Source: Acidobacteriaceae bacterium (GTDB lineage: Bacteria; Acidobacteriota; Terriglobia; Terriglobales; Acidobacteriaceae). Taken from it: a stretch of 32,478 bases of DNA. Below, in pieces: positions 27,061 through 32,478 of this stretch (positions are counted from its first letter, which is position 1; each line of letters opens with the position of its first letter). The stretch covers positions 1 through 32,478 of the forward strand of contig PMUM01000083.1 in assembly GCA_003166855.1 (NCBI GenBank), read 5' to 3'. The notes below the pieces were generated by a model. It searched no databases. It saw nothing but the letters and a program-made list of their open reading frames with translations, and had not been told where the DNA came from. Both the position numbers and the translations under genes were made by a program.

Positions 27061-29240
27061 AAGGACGACCTTGACTGCACATGAACTCCAATTTCGTGGC
27101 AGACAAAAGCGAGTCTGTCGGTAAGGGCCTCGATTTTCGTCGAAAAGGGCTGAATTGGTGCGTGCCCCCACGCAGGCTTGTAGTCAAGTAAAACGGGACG
27201 GCTGGAAGCAGTTGCAGCTTGCAGGCGTGCAGCCATTTTGCGCGCGTGCATCGGATTGCATCGAGTGTCTGCATCTCCTGAGATGAGCAGCGCTGCCGGA
27301 TAAGCGACCCTGTCAACGACGTGGTGGTATGGCGAGTAGGCCATTAGGCATTGAAAATCCCCTCGGTCTTCGGGCGACCCATATTCGTCAGCCCATCCGG
27401 CAGCAAAATCAAAAAGGTGATATCTCGCCATATCGAGCAACGGGCCAAGGCAGACGGCGACGCAGAAAAGCTCAGGATGCTGGGTAATCGCTGCACCGAC
27501 AAGGAGACCGGCATTGGATCCTCCGCCGATGGCGATGCGGCTGGATATCGAGCGCTGTTCTCGAATCAGCCACTCGGCCGCCGCCACAAAATCATTGAAA
27601 GAATTCTGACGGTTTTCGCGCTTGCCGGCGCGGTGCCACTGCTCGCCAAGTTCCGAGCCCCCACGTAGAGCCGGGACTGCAAGCAGAAATCCTTGCTCCA
27701 TAAGGAACGTGGCGAACACAGAGAATCGAGGTGTCACGCAACTCCCGAAGCCACCGTAGCCCGTCAGAAAGGTCGGAAGAGGACCGGAATGCAAAAGGTC
27801 CGTGCGCGCAGCAAGAAAGAGTGGAACTGAGGTCCCGTCCGTCGAGCTGTATGCAGTTTCCTCGATCGCGATTGCGCAGGGATCACTTGGGGTGTTCGCT
27901 TCATCCCAAGCCAAGACATCTTTTCGACGAGCGTCATAGCAATGAACAGCGGGCGGTTTGGAAATTGAGGTGTAGCTGTAGAACAATTTCTCCGTTGCGT
28001 TCGGTCGATTGAGCAAATTGATGGTCCCGCAGGCAGGGAAGGAAGTGGCTTCCTTCCGTGTTCCGTCCAGGCCAAAGATTTCAATCTCCGTAGAAAAAGG
28101 ATCGCTCCGAGTCACAAACACTTGATCGGCCGCGACCGCAAACTGCTGAATGTATCTATCGGACTCAGGTACGACGTCATGCCAATGATGAGGATCGGGA
28201 TCTACTGAGTCGATCCGGACGATGCGGAAGTTCGGAGCCGCGAGGTCTGTATAAGCCAGCAATTGACCACATACGAAAAACGGAACAAAGCAGCCTTCAA
28301 TTTCCCGAATTGCCAGCTTGATTTCGGTTGGCTTGGATGAAATCTCTTGTAGATAAACCGAGGCTCGAGGTGAACAGCCAGTGAAGAAGATCGTGTAAGC
28401 CAATAGCTTAGCTTCAGGAGAATGGAGAATTCCTAGAAAGAGATTCGGTTCATCGCCGGCGAAGAATATTTCCTGGTCCTGCGATCGGTCTGTGCCAAAC
28501 CCGTGCCAGAAAACGGCTCGATAGTTGGGACGGGGGTCGCGTCGTTCGCGATGGGAGTAGTAAAACCCGGAGCCGTCAGGTGCAAAGACGAATCCGGTGC
28601 AGAGGCCTTCCGGAAGGCGGTCCGGAAGCACGGCACCGCGCTCGACATCGAGGATTTCGAGAGACGAGTGATCAGTGCCGCTTTGCCGGACAGAGTACGC
28701 GAGGAGGCGACCATCCTCAGAGATCGCAGCGATAGAGACGGCGGTTGAGTTCCCGCTTCCACGCAGAGCTGGGTCGACCAGAATAGTCTCTGTTCCTAAG
28801 AACCCATCCTTCATGGCGATGACTGGCTGCTCCGCGTCCTTCTGGCGCCTAAGGAAAAAGTAACGGTCGCCGACGTTCCAAGGTTCGGAGATAACTTCCT
28901 TCAGAGCCAGCAGCTCTCTGACCTGCGTCCTAATTCGCTCTCGGTCCGGAATCGCATCGAAATACGCGCGCGTGTAGGCGGCTTGTTCTTCAAGCCACGT
29001 CCTCGTTCGAGGCGAGTTCTGATCCTCCAGCCACCGATATGGATCTGTGATCTCGACGCCGTGCAGGATTTCGATGACGGGTTCGACCGGTGTCGGCGGA
29101 GGTACAACGAATGCGTGAGCCATGTGCTTACGCTCCAGAACATTCAGGGCTACGGAGGTAGCAGCTCTAGGACCTGGGCTCGACCCCACATCTGAGCTAA
29201 GCGATGCGTGACAGTAAGTCCATAGCGGGGTCTTCTTCAA
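27057..29240 (-). CDS. Prolyl oligopeptidase (S9A family)
   Basis: PYRWLEDQNSPRTRTWLEEQ; GGFGSCVTPRFS; AIGGGSNAGLLVGA (Ser); ISGDADTRCNPMHA (Asp); WGHAP (His). Alternative start ATG 29123 (MAHAFVV). Confidence 0.92.
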   Translation of the reverse strand: MKKTPLWTYCHASLSSDVGSSPGPRAATSVALNVLERKHMAHAFVVPPPTPVEPVIEILHGVEITDPYRWLEDQNSPRTRTWLEEQAAYTRAYFDAIPDRERIRTQVRELLALKEVISEPWNVGDRYFFLRRQKDAEQPVIAMKDGFLGTETILVDPALRGSGNSTAVSIAAISEDGRLLAYSVRQSGTDHSSLEILDVERGAVLPDRLPEGLCTGFVFAPDGSGFYYSHRERRDPRPNYRAVFWHGFGTDRSQDQEIFFAGDEPNLFLGILHSPEAKLLAYTIFFTGCSPRASVYLQEISSKPTEIKLAIREIEGCFVPFFVCGQLLAYTDLAAPNFRIVRIDSVDPDPHHWHDVVPESDRYIQQFAVAADQVFVTRSDPFSTEIEIFGLDGTRKEATSFPACGTINLLNRPNATEKLFYSYTSISKPPAVHCYDARRKDVLAWDEANTPSDPCAIAIEETAYSSTDGTSVPLFLAARTDLLHSGPLPTFLTGYGGFGSCVTPRFSVFATFLMEQGFLLAVPALRGGSELGEQWHRAGKRENRQNSFNDFVAAAEWLIREQRSISSRIAIGGGSNAGLLVGAAITQHPELFCVAVCLGPLLDMARYHLFDFAAGWADEYGSPEDRGDFQCLMAYSPYHHVVDRVAYPAALLISGDADTRCNPMHARKMAARLQAATASSRPVLLDYKPAWGHAPIQPFSTKIEALTDRLAFVCHEIGVHVQSRSSL

Positions 29241-29252
29241 AAAACTTTTTTC

Positions 29253-29270
29253 ATGCAGGAAATCGTGCAG
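29253..29270. promoter_or_regulatory. Palindromic motif copy 1
   Basis: ATGCAGGAAATCGTGCAG; matches the 31431-31448 palindrome at 15/18 positions. Confidence 0.5.
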
Positions 29271-29445
29271 GCCAACTCTGTCCGGGAGGAGCTTCGAAAT
29301 GCATTACTTGGAACCGTAGGAACGAGAATGCAATGTGATGACTGCTAAGAACTTGAACAACCCGGCGGGCGCCCTCGCTGGTCGGGATAGCGGCGAGGAT
29401 TCCGCACTACTGGTGGGCACAGTGATTCGGGTTTGGCCTCGGGAT

Positions 29446-29463
29446 CTGCACAAAATCGTGCAA
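29446..29463. promoter_or_regulatory. Palindromic motif copy 2
   Basis: CTGCACAAAATCGTGCAA; matches the 31431-31448 palindrome at 15/18 positions. Confidence 0.5.
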
Positions 29464-30106
29464 GAAACAAAGACGTCAAACTTCGCAGTTGCCAGTGGTC
29501 AGTTTCCTTAGACAGGCGCTCGGCCCCAGAACACCAGTAACATGAAACCATAACCCACGTTTCCTTTTTGAGGCCTGTGTAAGTGGTCCTATGATCGGGG
29601 CAACGCCAGTATTGGGGAAGGAGACTGTCGAGCGTCCAAGCTGTGACTGGGCAACGTGCATATTTGCCGAGGGCCGGGATGAAGTGGTGATCAGGGCCCG
29701 CATCGGAACCGGTTTATAGCGGTCGGGGTAAGCTCGCAACACAGCATCCTTGCCCAGTTCTTGGTGGCCCTCGATCTCTGGCAGAAGCATTTTGTACTTC
29801 CCGCGTGAAGGGGATTGGCGGGCGTTCTCGTTTTATTAGGTATAGGCCGACTTAGGACTCTGTTCCATTTTCCGAACAAGCCGAACATTGTTCTTGCGGG
29901 AGGCAACTCTGGTTTTACACTCAGAGGAAAATAGGTTATTTCTTGCATTGGTGAAAATGGCACTCTATTTGGAATGCTCTACGCGGATCTTTTGAGAGGT
30001 ATGAACAGGGTCACATAGTAGTGGTCGATTGAGCGCTCAGCGATACGCTGCTGATTGGATTCTTCGCCGAGCCACCGTCAAATCCGTCACGACGGGAGTA
30101 GTAGTC

Positions 30107-30877
30107 ATGACCAGTCCGGGAGGTTGGCTCAGAGAGCGCCGCGAGGAACTCCACCTTTCGCGTAGTGGCGTTGAGCGCCTTCCGAGTGAGTCGGCAAGCG
30201 AAGCTGCGAACGCGCGCTATCGCATCCGACGTGGCCGCCTCGCCGACCTTGAGGAAGACAGGGGCGCACCGAACATTTTTGAGGCAGCAAGTATTAGCGA
30301 GTGCTACAAAGTTCCCTATCTTGCCGTATTGCAAGCCTTCAACCTGAAAGTGGGCGAGTCTCGGAGCACGTCGGAAAGCCCCTCGATATCCCACGAGCTT
30401 TTGCTTTCAAAGCAATGGTCCTTCTCTGACGCGGATCGCCCCTTTTCGCTGACATTTCAAAGCAACGTCAGTTTTGAAGCCACCCGCCTGGTTACGGAGA
30501 GCGCGGAGGAATTGGGCGTTCCCGCGGTCGTGCGCCGGCGCTTGGATGTGGGCCATTTCCGGCTGGGCATAATCGGCCTAAACGACGATACCATGGGCGA
30601 ACTGGTCCCGGCCGGTTCGGTGGTGGTCATCGACAACTCTCATAACACGGTTGAGATGGGTGACTGGAAAAGCATCCGGGAACGGCCCATCTATTTCGTG
30701 TGGCATGAGAATGGCTTCAGTTGCTCTTGGTGCTACATGGCGCGGGAAACGTTGTTTATCGTGCCCTATCCGACTTCACACCAGCCGGTAATGATTTTCA
30801 AGATACCCCGCGCAGCGTCGATTATCGGCCGAGTTATTCACGTTTGGCCGCCTCTCATCATCCAGAGGCCAGGTTGA
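30107..30877 (+). CDS. HTH regulator with S24/LexA-like C-terminal domain
   Basis: Likely ATG 30107 (MTSPGGWLRERREELHLSRSGVERL...). C-terminal DTMGELVPAGSVVVIDNSHNTVEMGDW...RPIYFVWHENGFSCSWCYM...KIPRAASIIGRVIHVWPPL resembles S24-like domains. Confidence 0.7.
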   Translation: MTSPGGWLRERREELHLSRSGVERLPSESASEAANARYRIRRGRLADLEEDRGAPNIFEAASISECYKVPYLAVLQAFNLKVGESRSTSESPSISHELLLSKQWSFSDADRPFSLTFQSNVSFEATRLVTESAEELGVPAVVRRRLDVGHFRLGIIGLNDDTMGELVPAGSVVVIDNSHNTVEMGDWKSIRERPIYFVWHENGFSCSWCYMARETLFIVPYPTSHQPVMIFKIPRAASIIGRVIHVWPPLIIQRPG

Positions 30878-30907
30878 AAAACCCGCGCACAGCCCCGGGC
30901 TAGCGGG
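30877..30907 (-). terminator. Probable intrinsic terminator of the pqqD-like gene
   Basis: On the minus strand CCCGC-TAGCCCGGGGCTGTGC-GCGGG followed by TTTTT; the TAG stop of the pqqD-like ORF lies within it. Confidence 0.5.
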
Positions 30908-31262
30908 CTGATGATCGCTCCTTCCGGCGCGGTAACATTCTGGAGAACCAAGATCTCTTGGGCACGGGTTGACCCGGTCGATGAATCAAATGCTTGGCTT
31001 CCAGTGCGGCAACGAATTCGGTTGCGTCCGAGAGAAGCTGAGATCGGGATACGGAGAATTCCTGTCCCAGGGCATCCGCAATCTGATCGAGGGAACATCT
31101 CTTCTTCAATAACTCCCAGATTCGGAGCCCGACTGGGTTGAGACTGAAGCAGATGCCTTGTTCAACATCCAGGAGCACTGCGCCATCTTCCGAGGCAGTC
31201 TCTCGGACACCTGGTGCGATGGTGAAGTCTGTGATCATTGCTGGGCCGCTCATGTTTGCCAC
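30900..31262 (-). CDS. PqqD-family RiPP recognition element protein (lasso B1)
   Basis: AVLLDVEQGICFSLNPVGLRIWELLKKRCSLDQIADALGQEFSVSRSQLLSDATEFVAALEAKHLI: PqqD signature. Confidence 0.88.
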   Translation of the reverse strand: MANMSGPAMITDFTIAPGVRETASEDGAVLLDVEQGICFSLNPVGLRIWELLKKRCSLDQIADALGQEFSVSRSQLLSDATEFVAALEAKHLIHRPGQPVPKRSWFSRMLPRRKERSSAR

Positions 31263-31430
31263 CTTGCGATTGGCCTCTCGTCTCCGTCAGAGGAATACCC
31301 GCCAAAGTAGACTGGATTCTCAATGCCGGCAAAAACTATTTTTGTTGCAGGAATTTCTACAGAAGGAATTCGCGGCAAGATGATTTTTCCGGCATTTAGG
31401 GTCAAACCGATGGTCAAGATTCTGTAGTCC

Positions 31431-31448
31431 CTGCACGAATTCGTGCAG
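31431..31448. promoter_or_regulatory. Perfect 18-bp palindrome, motif copy 3
   Basis: CTGCACGAATTCGTGCAG is exactly self-complementary; lies between the divergent pqqD-like and ABC transporter genes. Confidence 0.6.
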
Positions 31449-31652
31449 CGGAACGGCAGGAGCGTCCGTGCCGGCAACCTATTGACTTCCTCAGGGAAGA
31501 GACCAACTTCTTCGTAAATGTCAGTCACTCAGTAGGTTATGGAGTTCGATGTTACAGAACACAGTCCGAGGCGCAGCGAGTTCGACTGTCGAAATTCTGG
31601 CAGCGAAAAAAGATTTGTCCCGCAGCTTCCGGAAGGTGTTATGTAGCACAGC

Positions 31653-32478
31653 ATGTCGGGGCAGAATGGCCAATCCCTGTCTTCTTCCGTGAGCTGGATT
31701 GTCCGCTACCTTCGTCCCCTCTCGTCACTAGTGATCGCGGACCTTGTATGCATGATTGTGGGCAGTGGCCTCTCGTTACTCGATCCGCTGGTCGTAAAGT
31801 GGCTGATTGATATTGCTCTCCCGAAGCGTGACCTCCACCTCGTCCTGTTGGGCACATTGGTCTTTTGTGCGGTGTACCTGGCGAGCCTGGGGACCAACTA
31901 CCTGGCGTCGTTCGTGAGCTGTCTGCTCACGCAAAAGATGGTATTCCGGATCCGAGTCTCACTGCTACGCCAGATCCACGCGCTGCCTGCACACCGTCAC
32001 GAAAAGTCACAAGTGGGAGATACGCTCTATCGCATAGAGCAAGATGTCGACCGCGTGGCCGAACTGAGCGGAGACATTCTTCCCTTAACCATTCAGATGG
32101 TGCTCATGGGAATCATGGTGTTGATGACCATGGGAATTCTGAATTGGCATCTGACGGCGATCGTTGCCCCGATGTTGCCGATCTTCTACCTCTTGCAGCG
32201 CCGCTATGCGGCGAAATTAAAGGACGCGGCGGACCAGGTTCAAAGTCAGTCAGGGAAAATCAATGCATTTCTGCAGGAACACTTGGCAGGCATGATGCAG
32301 TTGCAACTGCTCAACCGCACCGGCACGCAAGCCAGGAAATTTGCTCGTCTTGCGGCGAAGGGAGCGCAGCTTCAGGTTCAACAGCGAGCCACGGAAATGG
32401 CCTTTGGCGGGGCATCTGTGTCGGTCATCGTCCTTGGTATGGGTCTGATCCTCGGCTACGGTGGGTATGAAGTAACTC
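31653..32478 (+). CDS. ABC transporter, transmembrane domain (exporter), truncated by window end
   Basis: Open frame from ATG 31653: MSGQNGQSLSSSVSWIVRYLRPLSSLVIADLVCMIVGSGLSLLDPLVVKWLIDIALPKRDLHLVLLG...HRHEKSQVGDTLYRIEQDVDRVAELSGDILPL. ABC_membrane pattern; no stop before the window end, so absent from the ORF track. Confidence 0.88.
   Translation, partial: MSGQNGQSLSSSVSWIVRYLRPLSSLVIADLVCMIVGSGLSLLDPLVVKWLIDIALPKRDLHLVLLGTLVFCAVYLASLGTNYLASFVSCLLTQKMVFRIRVSLLRQIHALPAHRHEKSQVGDTLYRIEQDVDRVAELSGDILPLTIQMVLMGIMVLMTMGILNWHLTAIVAPMLPIFYLLQRRYAAKLKDAADQVQSQSGKINAFLQEHLAGMMQLQLLNRTGTQARKFARLAAKGAQLQVQQRATEMAFGGASVSVIVLGMGLILGYGGYEVT

Noticed and set aside
31250-31528. 92 aa minus ORF upstream of the pqqD-like gene
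   Set aside because: Starts with GTG lacking a visible RBS, has no recognisable motif, and contains the perfect palindrome; the 13-nt overlap with pqqD keeps it possible but unsupported.
31865-32470. 201 aa plus-strand ORF at window end
   Set aside because: Out of frame inside the open ABC transporter frame from 31653, which encodes recognisable transmembrane-domain sequence.
1-32478. CRISPR arrays, rRNA, tRNA or complete IS elements
   Set aside because: No regularly spaced repeats, rRNA-like or cloverleaf sequences, and no transposase ORF recognised by eye; a tRNAscan/ISfinder run would be needed to exclude them.

Overview
The window has an Acidobacteriota-like look, judged mainly from the Oar-type TonB-dependent receptor; this is inference. 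It contains two accessory modules.

LEFT MODULE (about 0.2-18.7 kb): a tyrosine integrase; two paralogous small XRE regulators that share an upstream element; an ECF sigma factor with a zf-HC2/TM/coiled-coil partner; and a tightly packed seven-gene minus-strand operon (15.6 to 4.36 kb). In transcription order the operon encodes a giant probable secreted protein, an unknown 205 aa protein, a ComEC-like MBL hydrolase, a 282 aa protein with gasdermin-like layout (hypothesis), an HExxH zinc protease, a second MBL protein, and a secreted alpha/beta-hydrolase-like protein. It is followed by a third MBL gene, an unknown 312 aa gene, and a small caspase/CHAT-like gene that appears frameshifted.

RIGHT MODULE (about 18.8 kb to the end): a lasso-peptide-type RiPP locus. 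It has an Oar-like TonB-dependent receptor plus an Atxe2-like isopeptidase on the plus strand. On the minus strand it has a prolyl oligopeptidase, a B2 leader protease, an asparagine-synthetase-like cyclase, and a 48 aa precursor candidate that is absent from the ORF track. A divergent PqqD/B1 (RRE) gene, an S24-like HTH regulator and a truncated ABC exporter complete it. The precursor has a YxxPxVxxxG leader motif but lacks a canonical lasso ring arrangement. A near-identical 18-bp palindromic motif occurs three times in putative control regions of this locus.

All assignments come from reading the sequence and motifs; no searches were run.
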